Below are positions 1 to 6,454 of a stretch of DNA of 22,093 nucleotides, piece after piece. Numbering within the stretch: the first letter of the stretch is position 1; each line of letters begins with the position of its first letter. Under the pieces are notes generated by a model. The model was given only the letters and a program-made list of their open reading frames with translations, had not been told where the DNA came from and ran no database searches. Source of the stretch: Clostridiales bacterium. GTDB lineage: Bacteria; Bacillota; Clostridia; Lachnospirales; Lachnospiraceae. Location: assembly GCA_019423835.1 (NCBI GenBank), contig JAHZAR010000040.1:1-22093 (forward strand), read 5' to 3'. A program made the translations under genes and the position numbers.

Positions 1-376
1 CCGCAAAACAGTACCGGCAGGCCAGATTGCAGTCATGGGCAATGTGCAGGCACAGGGCCTTTACCACAGTCTTTCTCTTTTTGAAATCAATTACATAGTC
101 CTTATAGATATCGGCAGTGAAGAGCTGCTCCTGGTCGATCAGCTCCTGAATATCGGAAAAGGCCTCCTCCATCTCCTCCTGCCGGTACTTTCCCTCTAAT
201 TTTCTGCAAATCTCCTGCTTTGCCTCCTCCGGAATTTTCTGAGGTTCGGTCAGGTTGTCGATCTTCTCAGAAAGAAGTGCGATCATATCATAGAGCAGCG
301 GATCAACCACATGGACAGAGCCGCTGTTCACATCCATTACGATATAGTAACCGTTATTAATATACTGATGAATCAC
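1..376 (-). CDS. scfB: SCIFF maturase (radical SAM), 5' part only
   Basis: This is the N-terminal 125 codons of the radical SAM/SPASM enzyme that forms thioether cross-links in the SCIFF peptide; the gene runs off the window edge. The radical SAM cluster motif CNLACRYC is visible at about residues 116-123, inside the longer signature HDCNLACRYCFA. The first ~80 residues (MIHQYINNGYYIVMDV...) match the position of the RRE-like leader-binding domain known in this family (family knowledge). The start is GTG at 374-376: AGGAG lies 7 nt upstream and an in-frame TAG occurs six codons before it, so no ATG start is possible nearby. It lies downstream of scfA on the same strand with two hairpins between them, so one transcript probably serves both. 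The SPASM domain is outside the window. Identification is secure because the precursor peptide is adjacent. Confidence 0.93.
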   Translation of the reverse strand, partial: MIHQYINNGYYIVMDVNSGSVHVVDPLLYDMIALLSEKIDNLTEPQKIPEEAKQEICRKLEGKYRQEEMEEAFSDIQELIDQEQLFTADIYKDYVIDFKKRKTVVKALCLHIAHDCNLACRYCFA

Positions 377-445
377 AGATTTTCTCCTTGTCTAATCGTT
401 TAACATTTCTGTCCCCGGGGGACACCCCCGCACGGACAAACTAGA

Positions 446-475
446 GCCCCTGCAACCGGTGAAAATTGCAGGGGC
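446..475 (-). terminator. Perfect 10-bp hairpin between scfA and scfB
   Basis: GCCCCTGCAA (446-455) and TTGCAGGGGC (466-475) form a perfect stem with a 10-nt loop. On the minus strand no T-run follows it, so it is more likely an mRNA stabiliser or partial attenuator that sets the scfA:scfB ratio than a full terminator. A second hairpin, TGCCTGA/TCAGGCA (494-500 and 504-510), lies just before it, right after the scfA stop. Confidence 0.55.
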
Positions 476-523
476 ATCAAGCTGCCTTATGACTGCCTGA
501 CATTCAGGCATTGTTTCCTCAGA

Positions 524-670
524 CTAGCGATCCTTGTTCTCGCAGCTCTGGTTTCCTACTGTACAGGATGTCTTGCATGCGGACTGGCAGGATGTCTGGC
601 ATTCGCCGCAGCCGCCCTTTTTCATTGTATTCTTTAATGTGTTTGTGCTTAAAGTCTTAACGTGCTTCAT
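524..670 (-). CDS. scfA: SCIFF six-cysteine peptide precursor (ranthipeptide)
   Basis: The 48-residue product begins MKHVKTLSTNTL and carries six cysteines at positions 21, 24, 28, 32, 36 and 43, the 'six cysteines in forty-five' pattern. The core reads CGECQTSCQSACKTSCTVGN. In this family the maturase links Cys sulfurs to acceptor residues, giving thioethers (family knowledge); the peptide's biological role is not established. AGGAGGG at 678-684 lies 7 nt before the ATG. An extended -10 promoter lies just upstream (714-742), and the maturase follows on the same strand. The gene is too short for many gene finders. The sequence matches the SCIFF family nearly residue for residue as I remember it, so confidence is very high. 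Confidence 0.96.
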   Translation of the reverse strand: MKHVKTLSTNTLKNTMKKGGCGECQTSCQSACKTSCTVGNQSCENKDR

Positions 671-713
671 GTGTATGCCCTCCTATCATGGATTTCGATA
701 TAATTTCGTAGAG

Positions 714-742
714 ATTATATCACATGTTTTCTCTCAGCGCAA
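714..742 (-). promoter_or_regulatory. Promoter of scfA-scfB
   Basis: On the minus strand TTGCGC (737-742), a 17-bp spacer and TATAAT (714-719) preceded by TG one base away form an extended -10 sigma-A promoter. It lies about 40 bp upstream of the scfA start. Confidence 0.75.
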
Positions 743-856
743 GCACAAGCGCAGAGGCAGCGGAGCCGGAAAGAGCCGGCAAAGCTACCTGTCCGCATAC
801 TTTTAGAAGAGCCGGAATATACATGGAACAGATCAAATCAAAATGAAGGGGTTTTT

Positions 857-1216
857 ATGGGAAAATCAAAACTGCAGGCCATGCTCCGCTCGCTTCTGGT
901 TTCCTACCTGCTTACCGCCATATTGCTGGCTGTTCTGGCCTTTCTGCTCTACCGGTTCCGCCTGGGGGAGACTCAGATCAGCCTGGGCGTCAATGTGATC
1001 TACATTATCGCCTGCCTGATCGGCGGCATTCTGGCCGGAAAGGCTGTCCGCCAGAGGCGTTTTGTCTGGGGACTTCTCTCAGGTGTCCTCTACTTTCTGA
1101 TCCTTCTGGCTGTCTCCTTTGCCATGAACCGTGCTCTGGGCTCCGACACAAAGGAGCTTGTGACGGTGTTTCTCATGTGCGCCGGCAGCGGAACCCTGGG
1201 AGGGATGATCAGCTGA
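857..1216 (+). CDS. TIGR04086-type small membrane protein
   Basis: The 119-residue protein is almost entirely hydrophobic and has about four membrane segments (roughly residues 10-32, 44-62, 69-91 and 102-118). Glycine-rich turns (IGGILAGKAV, GSGTLGGMIS) resemble the TIGR04086/DUF3792 (YrzE-like) family. As I recall, members of that family in Clostridia are commonly encoded beside SCIFF or YajC genes, and this copy lies directly upstream of scfA on the opposite strand. The start is supported by AAGGGG 5 nt before the ATG. Function is unknown; a role in the SCIFF system, such as export or immunity, is only an inference from location. A strong hairpin terminator follows the gene. Confidence 0.7.
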   Translation: MGKSKLQAMLRSLLVSYLLTAILLAVLAFLLYRFRLGETQISLGVNVIYIIACLIGGILAGKAVRQRRFVWGLLSGVLYFLILLAVSFAMNRALGSDTKELVTVFLMCAGSGTLGGMIS

Positions 1217-1272
1217 GTCTCTCTCCTGCTTTCATCCAGGACATTGGTATCTGTTGTCAGCTGCATTACCCG

Positions 1273-1328
1273 GAGAAGGGGAAACGCCTGCTGTCTGGCA
1301 GGCGTTTCCCCTTCTCTGATCGTCCTTT
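1273..1328. terminator. Bidirectional intrinsic terminator
   Basis: A perfect 19-bp stem (1273-1291 with 1298-1316) with a 6-nt loop sits between two converging genes, the TIGR04086-type gene and the CBS-domain transporter. A loose T-rich stretch follows on the plus side (cctttt at 1324-1329). It probably ends both transcripts. Confidence 0.8.
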
Positions 1329-1378
1329 TGTATTCCGGCCTTCCCATTCTGTCTTTCTGCTGTCTGGATTCCGGCTTT

Positions 1379-2710
1379 TTATGAGCGTTCTTTTTTCTCT
1401 TCCTTTTTCTTTTCTTCCCGCTCCTCCTCTTCCTTGAGGCGGGCGGACACGGCCTGAACCGGGTTGAGGATGTACCTGTGAATTCGGTCGATCCGGTTTT
1501 TCTCCACCCGGTCTACCACCAGACGGACATTGTCGAAAACCACATCCTCTCCCTCCTCCGGAAGGTGGTCGAGAAGGCCGATGACAAGGCCTCCCAGGGA
1601 GTCATAATCTTCTGATTCCAGTTTCAGATCCAGTCTGTCATTCAGATCATCGAGCTTCATAGAGCCCTCCACCACGTACTCGTTCGGTGCAATCTCCACC
1701 AGCTCATTTTCCTCGTCCTCATCGTACTCATCGCGGATCTCTCCAACGATCTCCTCCAGCATATCCTCCAGCGTGATAAGTCCCGCTGTTGCCCCGTACT
1801 CATCAAGGACAATGATGATATTGACATTCGCCTTCTTCATCTCTACCATGAGCTCGGAAACCTTCTTAAACTCATAAGTATAATACGGCGCCCTCAGGTA
1901 ATCGCGGACAGAAAATTCCTCCTTCTCCCCTGCCAGCAGAATGTCCTTGATATTTAAGATGCCGATGACATTATCTGTCGTATCCTCATAGACCGGGAAT
2001 CTGGTGTACTTCTCCTCCCGGAATATCTCAATCAGCTCACTGTAGGTTGCATTTACATCCACAAAAGCCATGTCGATGCGGGGAACCATAACGTCCTTGG
2101 CCACGGAATCGCCGAAGTCAAACACATTGTTGATCATCTTCTTTTCTTCCGTTTTAATGACCCCCTCCTCATGGCTCACCTCCACAATGGTGCGCAGTTC
2201 ATCCTCTGTGATGGACTCAGACTTTTCGTTTGGATCTACCCCGATCAGCTTCAATACCAGCATGGATACCTTATTGATCACGAAAATCACAGGGGTCAGA
2301 ACCGTCATCAGGGCAAATATCACTCCTGCACAGCGCAGAGACATTCGCTCGGAGGAAATCGTCGCCGATGTCTTAGGGGTAATCTCGCCGAAAATGAGAA
2401 TCAGAAACGTAATCACACCTGTGGCAGCACCGACCGCCTCATTGCCGAACAGCTTGGAGGACAAAAGGGTTGTGAGGGAAGAAGCATACATGTTTACGAT
2501 ATTGTTTCCAATCAGAATCGCACTCAGCATCTTACCAGGATTTCCCGTAACCTTGAGAACCATAGCGGCCCGCGTATCTCCGGCATCCGCAAGCGTCCTC
2601 ATCCGGATCTTGTTGACAGTGGTAAGAGCCGTCTCTGACGATGAGAAAAATGCAGAAAGGGCAACTAAAATAAGAATAACCAATAATTGTATGGCGTCGC
2701 TCGACTCCAA
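1379..2710 (-). CDS. CNNM/CBS-domain transporter (HlyC/CorC family)
   Basis: The protein has an N-terminal CNNM (DUF21) membrane domain of about 190 residues with the hallmark SAFFSSSETALTTVNKIR. A CBS-pair region follows (VMVPRIDMAFVD..., then the VLDEYGATAGLITLEDMLEE segment), then a C-terminal CorC_HlyC domain, and it ends in a charged EEEREEKKKEEKKERS tail. Family members are linked to Mg2+/Co2+ efflux or resistance; the old 'haemolysin' name is misleading. No ATG start fits the frame. TTG at 2708-2710 has GAGG 9 nt upstream and is preferred; TTG at 2717-2719 would touch its own Shine-Dalgarno. A seven-T run lies at the start: with six Ts an ATG at 2748-2750 would read straight into the gene. 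The promoter is at 2781-2809. Confidence 0.9.
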   Translation of the reverse strand: MESSDAIQLLVILILVALSAFFSSSETALTTVNKIRMRTLADAGDTRAAMVLKVTGNPGKMLSAILIGNNIVNMYASSLTTLLSSKLFGNEAVGAATGVITFLILIFGEITPKTSATISSERMSLRCAGVIFALMTVLTPVIFVINKVSMLVLKLIGVDPNEKSESITEDELRTIVEVSHEEGVIKTEEKKMINNVFDFGDSVAKDVMVPRIDMAFVDVNATYSELIEIFREEKYTRFPVYEDTTDNVIGILNIKDILLAGEKEEFSVRDYLRAPYYTYEFKKVSELMVEMKKANVNIIIVLDEYGATAGLITLEDMLEEIVGEIRDEYDEDEENELVEIAPNEYVVEGSMKLDDLNDRLDLKLESEDYDSLGGLVIGLLDHLPEEGEDVVFDNVRLVVDRVEKNRIDRIHRYILNPVQAVSARLKEEEEREEKKKEEKKERS

Positions 2711-2780
2711 AAAAATCAACCTCTACTTTCTTTTCTGCCGCCTCGGGCATATTGCCTGGGGCAGACTGTTTTTACAGGTA

Positions 2781-2809
2781 ATTTTACACGAATCCCCTTT
2801 TTCTGTCAA
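2781..2809 (-). promoter_or_regulatory. Promoter of the CNNM/CBS transporter gene
   Basis: On the minus strand TTGACA (2804-2809), a 17-bp spacer and TAAAAT (2781-2786) make a near-consensus sigma-A promoter about 65 bp upstream of the gene. Confidence 0.75.
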
Positions 2810-2909
2810 TCCTTGTTTTCTGCGGCTTACGCGCCTTTTGAGGCGTTTTTCCTTCCCGGCCCGTCTTGTCCGAAAGCCCGGGGACAAAGGACCACGGCTT
2901 TGGATGACG

Positions 2910-2972
2910 GGAAATAAAGGCGAAAGCCCTGAAAGATCTGTCTGCATGCAGTCCTTTCAGGGCTTTCGCCTT
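2910..2972 (-). terminator. Terminator of lspA
   Basis: A perfect 19-bp stem (2917-2935 with 2954-2972) encloses a loop that contains the self-complementary CTGCATGCAG. On the minus strand the stem runs into TTTATTTCCC, giving a modest T-tract. It lies 36 bp beyond the lspA stop. Confidence 0.85.
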
Positions 2973-3007
2973 GCCGGAATATCAGGGCGTCCTCCTTCAT
3001 GGGGAGG

Positions 3008-3469
3008 TTAGTCTTCTTTTCCCATCAGGCTTCTGAGTGTCAGGATTACCGCTCCCGCCGCGATGCACAAATCCCCGATATTGAATACTACCTTCTTCAG
3101 AAATCCCGGCTGGAAGCTGAAGTAATCTACCACATAGCCTCTTTTAAGCCTGTCATAGAGATTGCTGAGTGCGCCTGAAACAATCAGAGCATAGCCTGTC
3201 TTCTCTGCCCTGTGCCCCTTCTTTGTCATGAGAAAGCAGAGAACCCCTACCGCTGCACTGGTGAAGCAGACGGGAAGCATGCGCACCAGCTCCGGCTTCT
3301 TCCTGAGAAACTCAAAACAGAACCCGCTGTTGTGGTTTCTGTAAAGCCGGATTATCCCTCCCGTGCCTTCCATCATCCTCGGAAAGCTGTCCGGACTCTG
3401 GTTTTCTATCTTCTGCTTCAGATACTGGTCAAGCCCAAACAGAGCTGCCGCAAGTCCTAAAATCCCCAT
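3008..3469 (-). CDS. lspA: Lipoprotein signal peptidase (signal peptidase II)
   Basis: The 153-residue membrane aspartic protease removes signal peptides from lipid-modified prolipoproteins. Visible family marks are an N-terminal membrane segment ending in LDQYLKQ, the NHNSGFCFEF box (family NxGaaF), GALSNLYDRLKRGYVVDYF, which carries the first catalytic Asp (VVD), and FNIGDLCIA, which carries the second Asp. Four membrane segments fit the family. The start chosen is the ATG at 3467-3469, with AGAGAGG 6 nt upstream. An in-frame GTG 42 bp further out lacks a properly spaced site. A GC-rich hairpin (3517-3539) and a promoter (3557-3585) lie upstream. The sequence is rather divergent but both catalytic Asp residues are present. 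Confidence 0.9.
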   Translation of the reverse strand: MGILGLAAALFGLDQYLKQKIENQSPDSFPRMMEGTGGIIRLYRNHNSGFCFEFLRKKPELVRMLPVCFTSAAVGVLCFLMTKKGHRAEKTGYALIVSGALSNLYDRLKRGYVVDYFSFQPGFLKKVVFNIGDLCIAAGAVILTLRSLMGKED

Positions 3470-3516
3470 ACAATTCCTCTCTTTCCCTCTCCCGAGATTT
3501 TCCAGTTTCACCCCTG

Positions 3517-3539
3517 CCGGCAGGCTGTGCAGCCTCCGG
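3517..3539 (-). promoter_or_regulatory. Hairpin in the lspA 5' leader
   Basis: CCGG-AGGCTG and CAGCCT-CCGG form a stem with a 2-nt tip and one bulge inside the untranslated leader, about 50 nt upstream of the lspA start. It could affect translation or stability; no known regulator motif is recognised. Confidence 0.4.
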
Positions 3540-3556
3540 CCGGCTGATCTGTCTCC

Positions 3557-3585
3557 ATCCTACCATGTTTTTCCGGGCCGGTAAA
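3557..3585 (-). promoter_or_regulatory. Probable promoter of lspA
   Basis: On the minus strand TTTACC (3580-3585), a 17-bp spacer and TAGGAT (3557-3562) with TG one base before it resemble an extended -10 promoter. Confidence 0.5.
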
Positions 3586-3616
3586 GTCCCGGCGGCCTCC
3601 GGCGTCTATTTTCCTT

Positions 3617-3644
3617 TTGAATCCGGGACCTCTCCTGTTAATAT
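3617..3644 (+). promoter_or_regulatory. Possible promoter of the S8 peptidase gene
   Basis: TTGAAT (3617-3622), a 16-bp spacer and TAATAT (3639-3644) lie 47 bp before the peptidase start. The match is moderate. Confidence 0.4.
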
Positions 3645-3690
3645 TCCCCTCTTTTCCTGCATATATTAAAAAAAACTGCCGGAGCCTGCC

Positions 3691-5433
3691 ATGCCCTGCA
3701 TCCAGCCAGATCTCTCACAGGATTACTCTGATTTTATCATACGCTATTTTTCCTTTACACAGACTGCACTGACCTTCCATTCATCTGACACCAGATTTTC
3801 TCAGGATCGGACAAAAGAGAGCTGTTTTTCAGTTATAAGCAGCCAATATGCCGTCTACCATCTGCCCCTTGAGGAAACACTGCCGCTGACGCTGAACCGT
3901 TTTTCCTATCCGTCCATCCCCAAGCTCTATACACTTCTTGACACGTCCAGCATGGAAAGCTCCGGCATTCTGACCACCTTTGCCCAGCCTTCCCTGGCTC
4001 TCCGGGGCCGCGGGACGCTCATCGGCATTGTGGACACCGGAATTGACTACAGAAATCCTGTTTTTCTGGGTTCTGACCGTTCGACCAAAATTCTGGGACT
4101 CTGGGATCAGACAGAGGAAGGACCTGGAATTATGACAGGTAATATTCTCGAAGATATTCCCTACGGCAGGGAATATACCAGAGAGGACATTGATCGGGCT
4201 CTGGCGTCAGAAGATCCCTTTTCCATTGTCCCCTCCCGGGATGAAAGCGGGCACGGAACCTTTCTGGCAGGAATTGCGGCAGGAAATGATACCAGCTCAG
4301 ATTCCTTCACCGGGGCAGCTCCGGAGGCCTTTCTCGCCGTAGTGAAGCTGAAGCCTGCCAAGCAGTATCTCAGAGATTACTATCTCATCCCCTCCTCCTC
4401 TGAGGCCTACCAGGAAAATGACATTATGATGGGCATAAAATACCTTCTTCTGGTGGCCAGACGGCACCGTCTGCCTCTGACCATTCTCATAAGTCTCGGA
4501 ACAAATATGGGAAGCCATGAGGGGACCTCCCCTCTTGCCAGGTATCTTGACACCGTCAGCGCCTTCCCCGGCGTCGTCACCGTCGTCGCCGCCGGAAATG
4601 AGACCGGCTACAGCCACCACTACTTCGGAACAGTGGAGTCAGATGAGGAGTTTGAGGATGTGGAGATCCGGGTAGGCTCCGGTGAAGAAGGCTTTACCAT
4701 GGAAATGTGGACCCAGGAGCCGGAGCTTTTCTCTGTCGGCTTTCTCTCCCCCACCGGAGAGCTCATCGGCAGGATTCCCAACAGCTCTCCCATGGAGCAG
4801 AGAGTCACCTTCCTCCTGGAAGACACGGTTATCTATCTGAATTATCAGGTAGCAGAATTTGAGACGGGAAGCCAGCTCATTGTCATGCGTTTCGTCAATC
4901 CGACTCCAGGAATCTGGAGGCTGCGGGTCTACAATTCCTTGTACCTGAAGGGTGCCTACCACCTCTGGCTTCCCGCCCACGGTTTTCTGTCAGAGGACAC
5001 CTTCTTTCTCCGCCCTCACCCGGACACCGTCATCACCGAACCGGGCAATGCCTCCCTTCCCATCACCGTAGGCGCTTACAACCACCGGAATGGCGGAATC
5101 TACATCCATTCCAGCCGCGGCTATACCAGACTGGGGAGGATTAAACCGGATCTGGCGGCTCCCGGCGTAGATGTGGAAGGCCCCGGCCTCTCTGCCCTCT
5201 CCTCCTCCACTATGACTGGAACCTCGGTGGCGGCTGCCCACGTAGCCGGAGCCGCCGCAAATCTTCTGTCCTGGGCCTTCCGGGACGGATCCTCCTCCTA
5301 TATGAATACCTCCATCGCCAAGGCCTTCCTGATCCGCGGAGCAGAACGGAATCCCGTATTCACCTACCCCAACCGGGAGTGGGGATATGGGACGCTGAAC
5401 CTTTACAATGCATTTCTGCGGCTGAGGGAGTAG
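3691..5433 (+). CDS. Subtilisin-like serine protease (S8, Csp-like)
   Basis: The 580-residue S8 peptidase has a complete catalytic triad: Asp115 (GIVDTGID), His188 (ESGHGTFLAG) and Ser512 (TMTGTSVAAAHVAG), with oxyanion Asn303 (AAGNE). About 90 residues precede the Asp block and look like a prodomain. There is a long insertion of about 150 residues (310-460) between the oxyanion Asn and the IKPDLAAPG block. This layout, without a signal peptide, recalls the Csp proteases of Clostridia that process the spore cortex hydrolase SleC (family knowledge); a sporulation or germination role is inference. GGAG lies 6 nt before the ATG. The gene stands alone, divergent from lspA, and no intact partner is nearby. 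Related multi-copy S8 peptidases of unknown role are common in Lachnospiraceae. Confidence 0.88.
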   Translation: MPCIQPDLSQDYSDFIIRYFSFTQTALTFHSSDTRFSQDRTKESCFSVISSQYAVYHLPLEETLPLTLNRFSYPSIPKLYTLLDTSSMESSGILTTFAQPSLALRGRGTLIGIVDTGIDYRNPVFLGSDRSTKILGLWDQTEEGPGIMTGNILEDIPYGREYTREDIDRALASEDPFSIVPSRDESGHGTFLAGIAAGNDTSSDSFTGAAPEAFLAVVKLKPAKQYLRDYYLIPSSSEAYQENDIMMGIKYLLLVARRHRLPLTILISLGTNMGSHEGTSPLARYLDTVSAFPGVVTVVAAGNETGYSHHYFGTVESDEEFEDVEIRVGSGEEGFTMEMWTQEPELFSVGFLSPTGELIGRIPNSSPMEQRVTFLLEDTVIYLNYQVAEFETGSQLIVMRFVNPTPGIWRLRVYNSLYLKGAYHLWLPAHGFLSEDTFFLRPHPDTVITEPGNASLPITVGAYNHRNGGIYIHSSRGYTRLGRIKPDLAAPGVDVEGPGLSALSSSTMTGTSVAAAHVAGAAANLLSWAFRDGSSSYMNTSIAKAFLIRGAERNPVFTYPNREWGYGTLNLYNAFLRLRE

Positions 5434-5634
5434 AGTCTTTGGCTGTCCGGGAAAAATCCGTTTGTAATTTGGAAACGGCAATGATATAGTAACTATAAAT
5501 ACATGTTAATTTCAGGGACTTTTCGTTTCATTCCTGAGAGGGGCGCTGCAAACTAAAGGGAACTCTGCCTCGTATCGTATAGGCTAAAAATAAACCTCTG
5601 TCCGCCAGGCAAGATTTTTTGCGGCGCCCTTTCC

Positions 5635-5733
5635 TCTAAAGTGACCGTATCGCATGATGGAAATTATGAGATTGTAATTGAAAATACTTCATCGGAGGAT
5701 ATGGGGATTCTAGGCTATATTAATATTAAATAA
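5635..5733 (+). pseudogene. Relic: C-terminus of a small secreted protein
   Basis: The frame ending at TAA 5731-5733 reads SKVTVSHDGNYEIVIENT and then ends ...GYINIK. It has no start codon or signal peptide; the frame is closed by a stop about 80 bp upstream. Its pattern (aromatic-x-IVI-x-N-x-S...hydrophobic end) resembles the end of the reading frame at 6095-6289 (RFNIVIPDNATSIHFTAF), so it looks like the remnant of a paralogue lost by deletion. The resemblance is by eye only. Confidence 0.45.
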
Positions 5734-5764
5734 TACATAAACTTTTTGTATTTTTATCAACCGC

Positions 5765-5782
5765 TATATTTTGCAAAATATA
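5765..5782. promoter_or_regulatory. 18-bp perfect palindrome upstream of the secreted protein gene
   Basis: TATATTTTGCAAAATATA is a perfect palindrome. It overlaps a plausible -10 element (TATATT, 5765-5770) that has TTTTTG 16 bp upstream, so it could be an operator for a dimeric repressor of the gene at 5865. Confidence 0.4.
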
Positions 5783-5806
5783 AATACGAGCAGGAGGTAT
5801 AAGCCA

Positions 5807-5836
5807 ATGGGTAACATTCTTTCTTTGATTCTTTAG
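5807..5836 (+). CDS. Nine-residue leader reading frame
   Basis: ATG at 5807 encodes MGNILSLIL and stops at TAG 5834-5836. It has a better ribosome binding site (CAGGAGGT, spacing 8) than the gene 28 bp downstream. It could be a leader peptide, or the remnant of a start whose gene was lost. Its real translation is uncertain. Confidence 0.3.
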   Translation: MGNILSLIL

Positions 5837-5864
5837 GCTGGTATTTATTTAAGGAAGTATTTTT

Positions 5865-6104
5865 ATGAAGTTTAAACGCAAACTTATGAGTATCATTCTT
5901 GCGGCGGTTATGATGTGTACAGCTCTCGCATCGTCAGTTTGGGCGGCAGAAACTGCGGAGGAAGGCTCTCAGAAAAATGCTATGCAGGCTGAAATTGATA
6001 AAGAAATAAAAATTGCCCATGATGAAATTTATAGGCAGCTTGCAGCACAGGACGCTTTAGTTCCAGAGCCTCCTACTACGCTCCTAACGGAGGAATGGTA
6101 TTAG
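5865..6104 (+). CDS. Small secreted protein, N-terminal part (frameshifted)
   Basis: The 79-residue product starts with a clear Sec signal peptide (KFKRKLMSIILAAVMMCTALASSVWA, likely cut before AETAEE). An acidic helical stretch follows (AMQAEIDKEIKIAHDEIYRQ). AGGAAG lies 7 nt before the ATG. The end (PPTTLLTEEWY) looks out of phase: another frame over the same bases reads YYAPNGGMVLAISGV, which continues into the overlapping frame at 6095-6289. A shift within CCTCCTACTAC (about 6069-6079) would give a single protein of about 140 residues. I therefore see this as the N-terminal part of a broken gene. No family is recognised. Confidence 0.6.
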   Translation: MKFKRKLMSIILAAVMMCTALASSVWAAETAEEGSQKNAMQAEIDKEIKIAHDEIYRQLAAQDALVPEPPTTLLTEEWY

Positions 6105-6289
6105 CTATTTCCGGTGTTTGTGATAGTTTGGCTGTAACTTCTATTAAAAGCGCAGGAAGATGCGCCAAAATCATTAATACTTATAGCAGGGAATACGGCA
6201 CCAAAGCTTCTGTTGTAACTGGTTGGACTGACAGGTTCAACATTGTTATTCCAGATAATGCAACTAGCATTCATTTTACTGCTTTCTAA
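6095..6289 (+). pseudogene. Small secreted protein, C-terminal part (shifted frame)
   Basis: The 64-residue frame (MVLAISGVCDSLAVTSIKSA...) overlaps the previous one by 10 bp. Its ATG has GGAGG only one base upstream, too close to act as a ribosome binding site. Coding sense extends upstream in the same frame as YYAPNGG, so it is most likely the C-terminal half of the gene starting at 5865. It has two cysteines and a beta-rich ending (RFNIVIPDNATSIHFTAF) resembling the relic at 5635-5733. A programmed frameshift or a sequencing error cannot be excluded from sequence alone. Confidence 0.5.
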
Positions 6290-6314
6290 AAAATTTTGCT
6301 TTTGAATGACAAAC

Positions 6315-6392
6315 GGGGACTGTTACAAAATCAATCGCATAGAATAACTTTAATATTACCTGCTATGCCCATTATATTTTGTAACAGCCCCC
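6315..6392. repeat. MITE-like inverted repeat or composite hairpin
   Basis: GGGGACTGTTACAAAAT (6315-6331) and ATTTTGTAACAGCCCC (6376-6391) pair except for one bulged A. Nested inside, GCATAG (6337-6342) pairs with CTATGC (6363-6368). The ends resemble IS or MITE termini of the GGGGCTGTNNCAAAA type; no target duplication is evident. It may also serve as a terminator, although no T-run directly follows. Confidence 0.5.
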
Positions 6393-6454
6393 TGATTTCC
6401 TTTTATCTGTGAGGTGATTTTCATGACAAAAATCAGAAAAAATATCCTGCCGCA

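Larger units (their letters stand above)
5434..5864. other. AT-rich intergenic stretch with gene relics
   Basis: There is no intact gene of normal size here. It holds a coding relic (5635-5733), an 18-bp palindrome (5765-5782) and a tiny leader reading frame (5807-5836). From about 5640 on, base composition is clearly more AT-rich than the flanking genes, suggesting a recent insertion or decay. Confidence 0.6.

Noticed and set aside
534..806. A plus-strand frame of 90 codons overlapping scfA
   Set aside because: It is antisense to the SCIFF gene and its promoter, and its product has no recognisable features.
823..846. A seven-codon frame (MEQIKSK) just before the TIGR04086-type gene
   Set aside because: It lacks a ribosome binding site and is likely chance.
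2070..3011. A long plus-strand open frame of 313 codons across the CNNM/CBS transporter gene
   Set aside because: It lies antisense to a well-supported gene, has no family features, and is rich in Ser and Arg as expected of a shadow frame.
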